Origin: Theocolax elegans
Taxonomy: Eukaryota > Arthropoda > Insecta > Hymenoptera > Cerocephalidae
Direction of reading: 5' to 3'
Assembly (NCBI GenBank): GCA_026168455.1
Contig: CM047426.1
Span: 59,790,896-59,854,895 of the forward strand
Length of the DNA stretch: 64,000 nucleotides
A program made the position numbers and the translations under genes. Every line of letters starts with the position of its first letter. The first letter of the stretch is position 1. This document shows, one piece after another, positions 1-10,995 of the stretch. The notes below the pieces were generated by a model. It made no database searches. It was not told the origin of the DNA and saw only the letters and a list, made by a program, of their open reading frames with translations.

Positions 1-443
1 ATTTTTCTAAAAAACTTCTCCAAACATCATTATCTAAACAACGCCAACTCATTCTAATAGCAATCATAGCTTGACACATGTCGAAAAAAAATTCATTTTT
101 ACTTTTTGAAGATGAAGATGACGAATTAAAACTATCATTCAGATTTTCAGAATCACTATCTGCTATACTTTCCACCGATTTTACGGAGGTCTTATGACAA
201 ATTGTATTTACATGCTGTGTCAGCTGTGATTTCCTACTACATGTAATCTAAAATATAAATTCCCTAATTTATTAATAAATCTGTTATTGAAAATAATTAA
301 GTAGTTTAATTTTCAAAACATACCTTTTTGTCTGAGCAAACACTGCATTGAACATTTTGCCCATCAAATATTAAATATTTATCATTTATTTCTTTTAACC
401 AGCTGTGAATTTTCGTAACTACACTTTGTTTAACTTTTGGCAT
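1..443 (-). CDS. BED/CGGBP1-like zinc-finger protein, partial, two exons
   Basis: Two exons read leftward. Exon 1 (443-324) starts at an ATG and gives 40 codons beginning MPKVKQSVV, with FDGQNVQCSVCSDKK near its end. It stops at a good donor (AAAAAG/GTATGT). A 76-bp intron (323-248) ends in TTTAG. Exon 2 (247-1) stays in frame, completes a CxxC...HxxxxxH pattern (CSVC ... HVNTICH), then has a serine-rich stretch, and runs off the window. The pattern and the start resemble the BED-type DNA-binding domain of CGGBP1-like proteins, which are abundant in insect genomes and derive from hAT transposases. The function is inferred to be DNA binding in the nucleus. It could be a live gene or a hAT remnant, since the C-terminal part is outside the window. 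No catalytic domain is visible here. Confidence 0.55.
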
Positions 444-1164
444 TTTTAACTCGACACACAACAAATAATTAATAAGGCAATTCAAATTAAATTTAATTTT
501 ACGTGCGCTCGAGACGGTAATCTAATGCCAACTGGATTATAAATATTATTCAATGAGGATTTCTTCGAGTTTGTTTTGAATAGAGCACGATACATTAGGT
601 ATACTCATGTACCAAATATTTTAATTAAATATTATTAGTAATTTATTACTAATTAAAATGATTTGCAGTAAATACATTTACTGGTAGATATCACATATTT
701 ATTCATTAACATATAATAATATTTTATATAAATATAAATATACAGCATATAAATTATACTTGTGTTTATTTTATTCTGCATATATAATTTTTTTTCTACA
801 TATGCAACATTTATGCAACATAAATCTTGCATATGCGCTTTGCATATTTTTTGCATATTTCAATATACACATTGTAATAGAATGCAGATTTGACAAAAAT
901 ACTATTAATTTAATTAAAATTGTATTTTTCCAAATAAATCGTTTCTGCATAAAAATCCGCAGTCTATATATAACAATAACAATTTTTGAAATTTCACTTG
1001 ACTCTACTCATCTACGAGTAATGGAAGATCATTGCTAACTGTTTGACATTTATGGTAAAGATTGTTTTATATATAGTGTTATATATAGTGTTTTTTGTGA
1101 ATTGTTGTTATTTAAAAAGTTTTTTGTATATTTATTTATAATTTTTTGTGCTCAATAAACTAGT
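444..1164. other. AT-rich intergenic stretch, no gene seen
   Basis: Very AT-rich sequence with only short random open frames. It may include the promoter of the leftward BED-type gene, but no clear core element stands out. Confidence 0.4.
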
Positions 1165-1206
1165 ACTTGAAGAGGTCTGCAAAACCTGGCAGTCGAAACG
1201 TCGTAC
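1165..1206 (+). ncRNA. Degenerate hammerhead-like motif, possible Penelope-like element end
   Basis: The layout is CTTGAAGA, a short hairpin (CTGC...GCAG), then GAAACGTC. This is the arrangement of the minimal hammerhead motifs known from Penelope-like elements, but the CTGATGA half of the core is altered, so activity is unlikely. The clean version in this window is at 57327-57360. The following ~150 bp are AT-rich and may be element tail. Confidence 0.3.
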
Positions 1207-1472
1207 AACTTTTAAAATCAAATTGGTTGTTAATTTTATTACAACCTGGATTTAACCCTTTAAAATCGTTATTGTGGAATTTATCAAAACAATTTAGTCT
1301 ATTAACTGTGTTCAAATTTTTTTGTGCAATTATAATAATTAATGATATATAAGATCTCATAAAATTAAGCGAAGAAAATGGATACGCACGTACGTACGGA
1401 TGCGGACATGTTCGTCGTATAATATTAAAAATAATATATATAGTATAATAGTATAATAGTATAATATATATA

Positions 1473-3004
1473 GTTTTAGAGGTATCCAGTAGTTCTCCTG
1501 AATTTTTTCAGATTTTTTCTGGGCCATTATTTTAAGTTACAGAGAGTCAAAGTTGACGTTTTAGCACTCTTTTGCATTATATGCCCATTTTCATGAATTT
1601 TTAGCTCCCAGGGGATGCATTATTCACTAATAACATAAGTATGACTTTTGTTGTAAAATTTTCCGAACTTTTCATTAAAAATACTTTTAAAGACATAAAT
1701 GTATGCTGTCACACTCTTATAAGCCATTTAAACCTTGAATAGTGAAAATCAGCAATTCTGCTCCGGACTCTGGTAACCTAATACTGTCTAAAAGATGTCT
1801 TTTTATAGTCAGAAACTGCCTAAAAATTTCCAGAGTGGGTCTAAATCATTAAGATCATTTATGGTCAAAATATCCGGGAAAAGTGCCCGAAATATTAATA
1901 GAAATGTATATTTGTTGCCTTATAACGATGAATCTAGTAGCATGATCATTGCAAAAAAATGTATGCACTTACCTTGGGATGGCAGAAAAGTATCTCCACT
2001 TGTTTCAGTATCTATCTAATCCCCTGTAAGCTGCTAAAAATACAAATATTATTATAAAATTATAAAAAATTATTTTTTAAACATTTATAATGCTGGATTT
2101 TTAGTTCTACATCCCTTACAAGAATTATAATACTAATATGAAGGATTACTATAAAAGTATCAACATTATTATTATTATTATTCAGCAATACATTGTTTAG
2201 ATTTCACAAACTTGTCACTGTCACGTTATCATATTATTCATTATAATTATATATCCGATTTATTTATATATCTTTTGTATTAAATACGTATATTCAGTTA
2301 TTGTAATAATGATGTTTATATATTTATAGTAATCCTTCAGATTAGTATTATAATTCTTGTAAGGGATGTAAAACTAAAAATTCAGCATTATAAATGTTTA
2401 AAAATTAATTTTTTACATTTGTATAATAATATTTGTATTTTAGCAGCTTACAGGGGATTAGATGGATACTGAAACAAGTGAAGATACTTTTCTACCACTC
2501 CAAGGTAAGTGCACAAATTTTTTTGCAATGATCATGCTAATAGCTTCATCGTTATAAGGCAACAAATATACATTTCTATTAATATGTCGGGCACTTTTCC
2601 CGGATATTTTGACCATAAGTGATCTTAATGATTTAGACCCACTCTGGAAATTTTAGGCAGTTTCTGACTATAATAAGACATCTTTTAGACAGTATTAGGT
2701 TACCAGAGTCCGGAGCAGAATTGCTGATTTTCACTATTTAAGGTTTAAATGACTTACAAAAGTGTGACAGCATACATTTATGTCTTTAAAAGTATTTTTA
2801 ATGAAAAGTTCGGAAAATTTTACAAAAAAAGTCATACTTATGTTTTTAGTGAAAAATGCATCCCCTGGGAGCTAAAAATTCATGAAAATGGGCATATAAT
2901 GCAAAAAAGTGCTAAAATGTCAACTATGACTCTCTGTAACTTAAAATAATGGCATAGAAAAAATCTGAAAAAATTCAGGAGAACTACTGGATACCTCTAA
3001 AACA
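1473..3004. repeat. R1 foldback: ~1.5-kb near-perfect palindrome
   Basis: The left arm (about 1473-2180) is the reverse complement of the right arm (about 2305-3004), with a ~125-bp AT-rich loop. Each arm contains the same landmarks: a block reading GAGGTATCCAGTAG, one reading CTCCCAGGGGATGCAT, and a 74-codon open frame starting MSFYSQKLPKNF on the left arm (1795-2019). The right-arm unit continues to a TA microsatellite at 3065. The same unit recurs alone at 5716-6434 and 24722-25353. The 74-codon frame is kept open in three copies but matches no family I know, and the loci look like non-autonomous repeats. Terminal duplications were not found. Confidence 0.75.
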
Positions 3005-3064
3005 TATTCCCACAGTTATAGCAATATTTATTTTTTTCATCTTCGATGTCACAGAGAACCACCC

Positions 3065-3100
3065 ATATATATATATATATATATGTGTGTGTGTATATAT
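3065..3100. repeat. TA/TG microsatellite at the end of R1
   Basis: An alternating TA run followed by a short TG run and TATATA. The duplicated copy is at 6412-6447, and a TA run also ends R1 at 25334. It marks the shared end of the R1 family. Confidence 0.7.
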
Positions 3101-3536
3101 AAAGTATACTTTGCATCGCAAGGGGGAATACAGTTGAACTTTTTCCCATACAAAATATTTTTTAGATAATCGCTAAAACTAAACAAAGCAAATTTTTTAA
3201 TATTTATATTAAAAACAATATAATTATGAAATAATGCAATTTCATAAAAATAAAGTACCAACACATCACAATACCAATTCTTTCAAATATTTATTCTACG
3301 ATTTATAGTACATATCGATTTCATAAAGTTATCGAAAACACTAATTTCTACGATTTTCTTAAATATTTAAAGAATTTTCCACCTTTTTTAGGAGAACGCA
3401 TTAGTGTATAATAAGAACGCTTAGAGAAATTAAAAAAAAAATACGTGTATAAATATATGAAAGTTTTTTATTTATTCTTGAACTGTTAAAAATTTTTGGC
3501 AGTGGTGCCAACTTAAATCGAGGCGCCAAAACTCAT

Positions 3537-3856
3537 CCTCTGAATTAACGTGTTCTCCAAGCAACTTTTGAGTTAAAGTCTTCTCCAAGCGATTTTTGAG
3601 TTAACGTGTTGTCCAAGCGAATTTTGAGTTAACGTGTTTCCAAGCGATTTCTGAGTTAACATGTTCTCCAAGCGATTTCTGAGTTAACGTGTTCTCCAAG
3701 CGAATTCTGAGTTAACGTGTTTTCCAAGCGATTTTTGAGTTGACGTGTTCTCCAAGCGAATTCTGAGTTAACGTGTTCTCCAAGCGATTTCTGAGTTAAC
3801 GTGTTCTCCAAGCGAATTCTGAGTTAACGTATTTTCCAAGCGATTTCTGAGTTAGA
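3537..3856. repeat. 28-bp minisatellite, copy A
   Basis: About eleven tandem units of 28 bp with the core GTTAACGTGTTCTCCAAGCG and an AATTCTGA or ATTTCTGA tail. Units vary at a few positions. The array directly replaces the distal part of the Gypsy-1 integrase. There are no unique spacers, so it is not a CRISPR. Confidence 0.85.
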
Positions 3857-4440
3857 ATGTTTTTATTCGGAGTCGACGATATGCAGTTGCATTCATTAGA
3901 GGTACTGCGAGACAAAATTTAGATAACTGATCCTGCATAGTTAATATATATTCATTACCTTTTTTTGTTTTAGGCAATGGCCCTACAATGTCTAACGCAA
4001 TTGTATCCATTGTTGTACCCGGTGTATCTGTCAAAATCATTGGTTGTTTTGTTTTTAATCTAACAATTTTCTTTAATTGACACTCAATACATTGTTGGAT
4101 TCTACGTTGAATATCATGCTCTAAATTTTCCCAATAATAGTTTCTACGTATACGATTAAAAGTTTTTGATACACCCCTATGACCACCTATAAGTGAACTA
4201 TGAAGCTCATAGAAAATATTATCTCGATCTTCAACATTTACATATTTTACTGTGCCTTTACAAATAATTATTTTTATCTTTGATTTCTCAAAAACTGTAT
4301 AAATCAAATCTAAAATTTCATTCCATGATAAATTTTCAATAAACTGTGATTTTGCAATACTAATCTCTTTATATTTTTTTCTTCAGCAATATTTTTCAAT
4401 TTATTCAAAGTTTCAAAAATGTTTTGTTTAATTAAAAGTT
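3852..4440 (-). pseudogene. Gypsy-1 integrase fragment, copy A
   Basis: Duplicate of 7197-7754. The open frame 4307-3852 holds the H2C2 zinc-binding domain (ELHSSLIGGHRG ... CIECQ) and the first part of the integrase core (DTIALDIVGPLP). It is then cut off at the minisatellite, before the second catalytic Asp and the Glu. A missing base near 4375 shifts the frame relative to copy B, so the N-terminal part is out of frame here. It cannot encode an active integrase. Confidence 0.75.
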
Positions 4441-5264
4441 GTGATATTTGTTCTTGTTCTCGAATAACTAAAGCAAAGTAAAATTTATTATCAAATCTCT
4501 TTTTAACGTTAACAGAATTTAACTCATATATTTGGTTTGTGGCAATTTTATTTATTTCAATTAAATTTTTAACTCCAATATCACAAGGATTTCCATTCGT
4601 AGAAACAAAATAAGCAATATTATCAGTTCGATAGTGTAAATGTTCATTAGTTTCATTTATCTTTTTATTTGAAACTTTAGTATCATTACTTTCAATCGAA
4701 ATATTATCACTATTATCAGTATATGAACTTTTATTTGATTTTGAACCAATTTTTGAATTTACGTCAAAATTTTAAGGTTAGTTTCATCTTCAGTTTTATT
4801 ATTATGATTAATATTATCATTCAATAAACTTTCATCGCTAGATGAACTATTTAAATCACAATTTATATCAGATTTATTTACGTTATTTTTTTGATGGCTT
4901 ATCTCTACTTCAATATCACTATTAATATCACTCTCTTTATAATTAATTTGTTTTTCGCGAACCTTTCTAACTGGTTTTGTATTAATTGGCAGTTGAGTGT
5001 CTTTAATTACATTGTCAAAAAAATTTGGATCATTTTTAGAATTATTTTTTTGATGAATATTTTTAATCGATTGTTGAGAAATATTTTTATCGTTATTAAT
5101 ATCTACTTGATCGTTATTATTTTTATTATTATTATTAGAAATATTTATGTCCTGTTTTTGCTTCTGAGCTCTTGTTGTCACATTTACTTGTACTGGATTC
5201 CTGGACAAAGCGTCAGCATTTACATTCAACTTTCCAGGTTTATATACTATTTAATATCATAGAC
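4441..5264 (-). pseudogene. Gypsy-1 RNase H/integrase linker, copy A
   Basis: The open part (5229-4759) begins MNVNADALSRNP, the NADALSR signature that closes a Gypsy RNase H domain. It continues as a low-complexity Asn/Asp/Lys linker (NISNNNNKNNND) and an acidic Ser-rich tract. This is the spacer between RNase H and integrase in the pol polyprotein. A frameshift near 4759 separates it from the following integrase part. It is a duplicate of 7755-8578. Confidence 0.65.
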
Positions 5265-5711
5265 TCCTAAAATACATCGCCATTTTTGAACCCGTATACT
5301 TTTATCTGCTGTGCTATACCACACAGTCAGAATTAATATCTTGTGACCTAGCACGTAATTTCTAAAGTAAAGAACTGATTCTACTACGGCTAGAGCCTCC
5401 TTTCGTAAACTGCATAATTTAATTCTGCTTTTCTTAAAACTCTTGACATGTATGAAATAGGTCTATCCTTACCGACCTCTCCTTGAGAAAGAATCCCGCC
5501 AATTGCGTATCCCGAAGCATCTACGGTAATAATAAAGTCTTTGGTAAAATCTGGATACTGTAAAACTGGTGCAGTACACAATGCATTTCTTAACATTTCA
5601 AAAGCTGTATTTGTTTCATCATACCAAATAAACGGTTGATCTTTTTCTAAAAGCTTAGATAATGGTTTTGCTATTTTTGCAAAATCTTTTATGAATTTTC
5701 TGTAATATCCA
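5265..5711 (-). pseudogene. Gypsy-1 RNase H fragment, copy A
   Basis: This contains the RNase H start (FIITVDASGYAIGGILSQ) and ISYMSRVLRKAELNYAVYE, matching the same region of the longer pol at 8596-9966. It has a one-base deletion (the AAG-GAG run is shortened) that ends the frame at YERRL. The copy is cut at 5711, where the tandem duplication joins R1, so the RT domain is absent from this copy. Confidence 0.75.
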
Positions 5712-5715
5712 GCTA

Positions 5716-6434
5716 AAACTAAAAATTCAGCATTATAAATGTTTAAAAATTAATTTTTTACATTTGTATAATAATATTTGTATTTTAGCAGCTTACAGGG
5801 GATTAGATGGATACTGAAACAAGTGAAGATACTTTTCTACCACTCCAAGGTAAGTGCACAAATTTTTTTGCAATGATCATGCTAATAGCTTCATCGTTAT
5901 AAGGCAACAAATATACATTTCTATTAATATGTCGGGCACTTTTCCCGGATATTTTGACCATAAGTGATCTTAATGATTTAGACCCACTCTGGAAATTTTT
6001 AGGCAGTTTCTGACTATAATAAGACATCTTTTAGACAGTATTAGGTTACCAGAGTCCGGAGCAGAATTGCTGATTTTCACTATTTAAGGTTTAAATGACT
6101 TACAAAGTGTGACAGCATACATTTATGTCTTTAAAAGTATTTTTAATGAAAAGTTCGGAAAATTTTACAAAAAAGTCATACTTATGTTTTTAGTGAAAAA
6201 TGCATCCCCTGGGAGCTAAAAATTCATGAAAATGGGCATATAATGCAAAAAAGTGCTAAAATGTCAACTATGACTCTCTGTAACTTAAAATAATGGCATA
6301 GAAAAAATCTGAAAAAATTCAGGAGAACTACTGGATACCTCTAAAACATATTCCCACAGTTATAGCAATATTTATTTTTTTCATCTTCGATGTCACAGAG
6401 AACCACCCATATATATATATATATATATGTGTGT
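5716..6434 (-). repeat. R1 repeat, single unit (duplicated copy)
   Basis: Same sequence as 2371-3089, including the 74-codon frame (6027-5803) and the TA run. It is part of the tandem duplication. It sits between the duplicated RNase H fragment and the stretch leading to the second minisatellite. Confidence 0.8.
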
Positions 6435-6886
6435 GTGTATATATAAAGTATACTTTGCATCGCAAGGGGGAATACAGTTGAACTTTTTCCCATACAAAAT
6501 ATTTTTTAGATAATCGCTAAAACTAAACAAAGCAAATTTTTTAATATTTATATTAAAAACAATGTAATTATGAAATAATGCAATTTCATAAAAATAAAGT
6601 ACCAACACATCACAATACCAATTCTTTCAAATATTTATTCTACGATTTATAGTACATATCGATTTCATAAAGTTATCGAAAACACTAATTTCTACGATTT
6701 TCTTAAATATTTAAAGAATTTTCCACCTTTTTTAGGAGAACGCATTAGTGTATAATAAGAACGCTTAGAGAAATTAAAAAAAAATACGTGTATAAATATA
6801 TGAAAGTTTTTTTATTTATTCTTGAACTGTTAAAAATTTTTGGCAGTGGTGCCAACTTAAATCGAGGCGCCAAAACTCATCCTCTG
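6435..6886. other. AT-rich stretch between R1 and minisatellite, no gene
   Basis: Same as 3090-3536. Just before the array it contains TGGCAGTGGTGCCAAC followed by GAGGCGCC, reminiscent of a tRNA-primer or LTR border, but no LTR could be paired with it. No coding capacity is seen. Confidence 0.4.
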
Positions 6887-7200
6887 AATTAACGTGTTCT
6901 CCAAGCAACTTTTGAGTTAAAGTCTTCTCCAAGCGATTTTTGAGTTAACGTGTTGTCCAAGCGAATTTTGAGTTAACGTGTTTTCCAAGCGATTTCTGAG
7001 TTAACATGTTCTCCAAGCGATTTCTGAGTTAACGTGTTCTCCAAGCGAATTCTGAGTTAACGTGTTTTCCAAGCGATTTTTGAGTTGACGTGTTCTCCAA
7101 GCGAATTCTGAGTTAACGTGTTCTCCAAGCGATTTCTGAGTTAACGTGTTCTCCAAGCGAATTCTGAGTTAACGTATTTTCCAAGCGATTTCTGAGTTAG
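6887..7200. repeat. 28-bp minisatellite, copy B
   Basis: Second copy of the array at 3537, with the same unit order apart from single-base changes. It abuts and truncates the integrase reading frame at 7197. Confidence 0.85.
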
Positions 7201-7754
7201 AATGTTTTTATTCGGAGTCGACGATATGCAGTTGCATTCATTAGAGGTACTGCGAGACAAAATTTAGATAACTGATCCTGCATAGTTAATATATATTCAT
7301 TACCTTTTTTTGTTTTAGGCAATGGCCCTACAATGTCTAACGCAATTGTATCCATTGTTGTACCCGGTGTATCTGTCAAAATCATTGGTTGTTTTGTTTT
7401 TAATCTAACAATTTTCTTTAATTGACACTCAATACATTGTTGGATTCTACGTTGAATATCATGCTCTAAATTTTCCCAATAATAGTTTCTACGTATACGA
7501 TTAAAAGTTTTTGATACACCCCTATGACCACCTATAAGTGAACTATGAAGCTCATAGAAAATATTATCTCGATCTTCAACATTTACATATTTTACTGTGC
7601 CTTTACAAATAATTATTTTTATCTTTGATTTCTCAAAAACTGTATAAATCAAATCTAAAATTTCATTCCATGATAAATTTTCAATAAACTGTGATTTTGC
7701 AATACTAATCTCTTTTATATTTTTTTCTTCAGCAATATTTTTCAATTTATTCAA
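7197..7754 (-). pseudogene. Gypsy-1 integrase, truncated (copy B)
   Basis: A 185-codon open frame. It has the H2C2 zinc-binding motif (ELHSSLIGGHRGVSKT ... CIECQ, about residues 70-112), then the core opening (DTIALDIVGPLPKTKKG) with the first catalytic Asp. The frame ends in the minisatellite (RRLRIKTF), so the D and E of the DDE triad and the C-terminal domain are missing. In a live Gypsy element this enzyme inserts cDNA into the host genome in the nucleus. Here it is dead. It lies downstream of RNase H in the usual Ty3/Gypsy order. Confidence 0.85.
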
Positions 7755-8578
7755 AGTTTCAAAAATGTTTTGTTTAATTAAAAGTTGTGATATTTGTTCT
7801 TGTTCTCGAATAACTAAAGCAAAGTAAAATTTATTATCAAATCTCTTTTTAACGTTAACAGAATTTAACTCATATATTTGGTTTGTGGCAATTTTATTTA
7901 TTTCAATTAAATTTTTAACTCCAATATCACAAGGATTTCCATTCGTAGAAACAAAATAAGCAATATTATCAGTTCGATAGTGTAAATGTTCATTAGTTTC
8001 ATTTATCTTTTTATTTGAAACTTTAGTATCATTACTTTCAATCGAAATATTATCACTATTATCAGTATATGAACTTTTATTTGATTTTGAACCAATTTTT
8101 TGAATTTACGTCAAAATTTTTAAGGTTAGTTTCATCTTCAGTTTTATTATTATGATTAATATTATCATTCAATAAACTTTCATCGCTAGATGAACTATTT
8201 AAATCACAATTTATATCAGATTTATTTACGTTATTTTTTTGATGGCTTATCTCTACTTCAATATCACTATTAATATCACTCTCTTTATAATTAATTTGTT
8301 TTTCGCGAACCTTTCTAACTGGTTTTGTATTAATTGGCAGTTGAGTGTCTTTAATTACATTGTCAAAAAAATTTGGATCATTTTTAGAATTATTTTTTTT
8401 GATGAATATTTTTAATCGATTGTTGAGAAATATTTTTATCGTTATTAATATCTACTTGATCGTTATTATTTTTATTATTATTATTAGAAATATTTATGTC
8501 CTGTTTTTGCTTCTGAGCTCTTGTTGTCACATTTACTTGTACTGGATTCCTGGACAAAGCGTCAGCATTTACATTCAA
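7755..8578 (-). pseudogene. Gypsy-1 RNase H tail and linker (copy B)
   Basis: It starts with the NADALSR motif at the end of RNase H and continues through a low-complexity Asn-rich, acidic linker to the integrase. Homopolymer indels (for example the T run near 8395) break the frame. The RNase H centre between this and 8596 is deleted: the motif that normally follows the ILILT strand is missing. Confidence 0.65.
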
Positions 8579-8595
8579 CTTTCCAGGTTTATATA

Positions 8596-10995
8596 CTATT
8601 TAATATCATAGACTCCTAAAATACATCGCCATTTTTGAACCCGTATACTTTTATCTGCTGTGCTATACCACACAGTCAGAATTAATATCTTGTGACCTAG
8701 CACGTAATTTCTAAAGTAAAGAACTGATTCTACTACGGCTAGAGCCTCCTTTTCGTAAACTGCATAATTTAATTCTGCTTTTCTTAAAACTCTTGACATG
8801 TATGAAATAGGTCTATCCTTACCGACCTCTCCTTGAGAAAGAATCCCGCCAATTGCGTATCCCGAAGCATCTACGGTAATAATAAAGTCTTTGGTAAAAT
8901 CTGGATACTGTAAAACTGGTGCAGTACACAATGCATTTCTTAACATTTCAAAAGCTGTATTTGTTTCATCATACCAAATAAACGGTTGATCTTTTTCTAA
9001 AAGCTTAGATAATGGTTTTGCTATTTTTGCAAAATCTTTTATGAATTTTCTGTAATATCCAGCTAAACCCAAAAATTGTCGAATATTTTTTACATTTTTA
9101 GGAACCGGAAATTTTTTTACTGCTATTATTTTATTCTCATCTGGACTAATACCATCTTCACTGAGTACGTGCCCAAGATATGCAACTTTTCTCTTTAAAA
9201 ATTCGCATTTAGTTGGTTCTAATTTCCAATTATATTTTTTTAATCTATCCATTACCTTTTCAAATATTTCATTATGCTGTTTAAGTGTATTTGCATATAT
9301 CACTATATCATCAATAAATACAAATACTCCTTTCGATATTAAACCGTCTAGAGTAGTTTGCATCGCATGCTGATATTCTGCAGCAGCATTTTTTAAACCG
9401 AAAGGTAAACGTTTAAATTCAAAATGCCCGTTTGGTGTAGAAAAAGCTGTTTTATGTCTATCACCTGGATGTAAAGGTAATTGATGAAATCCTGATTTAC
9501 AGTCCATAACGGTAAAATATTTTGCACGACCAATTTGATCGAATATTTCGACAATATTTGGTAACGGATATCTCATTTGTATTGTCTTTTCATTTAATGG
9601 CCTAAAATCTAAAACCATTCTCCATCTTTCTTCACCATTAGGTCCAGATTTTTTTGGAATGATCCATAAACTTGTATTATATGGTGATCTAGAATGTTGA
9701 ATAATATCTTGGTCTAAAAGTTCTTGCACTTGTTTTTCGACCTCACCTTTTAAAATATGTGGCAAACGATACTGTTTCGTATAAATAGGTATAGAATCAA
9801 TTGTTGTTATTTTACTAACCCCTGCTGTCGTAGCTGTTAAATTTTCTCCCTCTAAATGAAAACAATCAGCATAATTTTCAATTAGATTATTAATTTGTTG
9901 TTGTTCGTCATTATCTAAATGATTTAAAGATATTTTTTCCTTAAGTCTACTTAACCTCGAACCCATCGATATTTCTTGTTTAGCGCATTTATCTACAAAG
10001 AAAAAATTCCAGCCTATATTTACATCATTGAGATCTAAACCTAATTCATTAAAAGTTTCACATTTGTTAATAAAATAATTATTTAATTCTGCTTGACTAT
10101 TATTAGAATCAAAATCATTAAAATCTAATTAATTAAAATCATTAATACTACTATATTCTTCAGGTATCTGACTTTGTACATACAAATCATTAAATAAATC
10201 TTTTACTCTAGAGCTTAATGGAGCTAGTTTACCATTAACTCTTATAACTTTAGTATTAAATTTAATTATTGCGACTGTTTTATTGAAAAAATTCGCGTCT
10301 AAAATACCCTCAAAAGGAAAATCAATAATATCATGAATAACTATAAATTCAGTTTTTTGTCCCAAAACGTCTATATTTACCTTACCCAAAGCCCTTAAAC
10401 TTCCACTACTTATACCTTTTAAACAAATATTTACATCTCTATCAATATCTAATTTATTATCAATTAAAGTTTCTTTAATAATATTAGCCTCGGATCCTGT
10501 ATCAATTAACAACTGTCCCCTTATATTTCCATGCTCATTTAACACATTTAAATATAAAAAATTATTCTTTTGATCAGAATTAATATTAACTGAATGTTTA
10601 TTATTATAATCATAATTATTATCTTGTTTAAATTCAAAATCTTCTCCCTTAAAAGTAACACATTGCTTTTCAAAATCTATTTTGCAGTTAGTATCAATAA
10701 AAAATTGTGCACCTAAAATGCCATCATAAGGTATTTGAACATCTTCATTTACAACATAAAAATTTGCTACATGATCAAAAATTTTCATATTTACTTGACC
10801 TAAAGTTTTTTGATCTTCATTAGTTATTCCTTTTATAGATATGTTATTATGCGTTATTTTAGCTAAACTTGGTAAAATATTAGCTTTAACAATGTTAGTC
10901 TGTGATCCCGAGTCGATTAAAAACTTATATTCTTTTTCCTTTCCTAATAAACAAATATACGGTACACTTTTAAGTGGTTTTTTTACTGGAGGTTG
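8596..10995 (-). pseudogene. pol: Gypsy-1 pol: tandem proteases, reverse transcriptase, RNase H
   Basis: One reading frame runs from the frameshift site at 10995 leftward. It first has two retropepsin domains (LIDSGSQTN with the Asp codon at 10914, LIDTGSEAN at 10503), each followed by a GIL-A-FF element. One in-frame TAA (10129-10131) interrupts it. Then come RT (MVLDFRPLN, VMDCKSGFHQ, catalytic FIDD) and RNase H (TVDASGYAIGG, YEKEALAVV). The reading frame ends at 8596 after an internal deletion in RNase H. The protein would cleave the polyprotein and copy element RNA to DNA in cytoplasmic particles. The Ty3/Gypsy order is clear. The stop and the deletion make it non-functional. Confidence 0.9.

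Larger units (their letters stand above)
2371..9066. repeat. Tandem direct duplication, two copies of ~3.35 kb
   Basis: The segment 2371-5717 is repeated head to tail as 5716-9066. Offsets are 3345 bp at the left end and 3350 bp at the right, so only a few small indels separate the copies. Both contain R1, a TA microsatellite, a 28-bp minisatellite and Gypsy-1 integrase/RNase H sequence. The junction at about 5711-5720 joins Gypsy RNase H/RT sequence (AGCTAAA) directly to R1 sequence (AAACTAAAAATT), with a few bases of shared AAAC. Many of the differences are single-base changes in homopolymers. It may be a real recent duplication or an assembly artefact. Confidence 0.85.

Noticed and set aside
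3537..3856. CRISPR array
   Set aside because: Units are contiguous with no unique spacers, and the genome is eukaryotic. It is a minisatellite.
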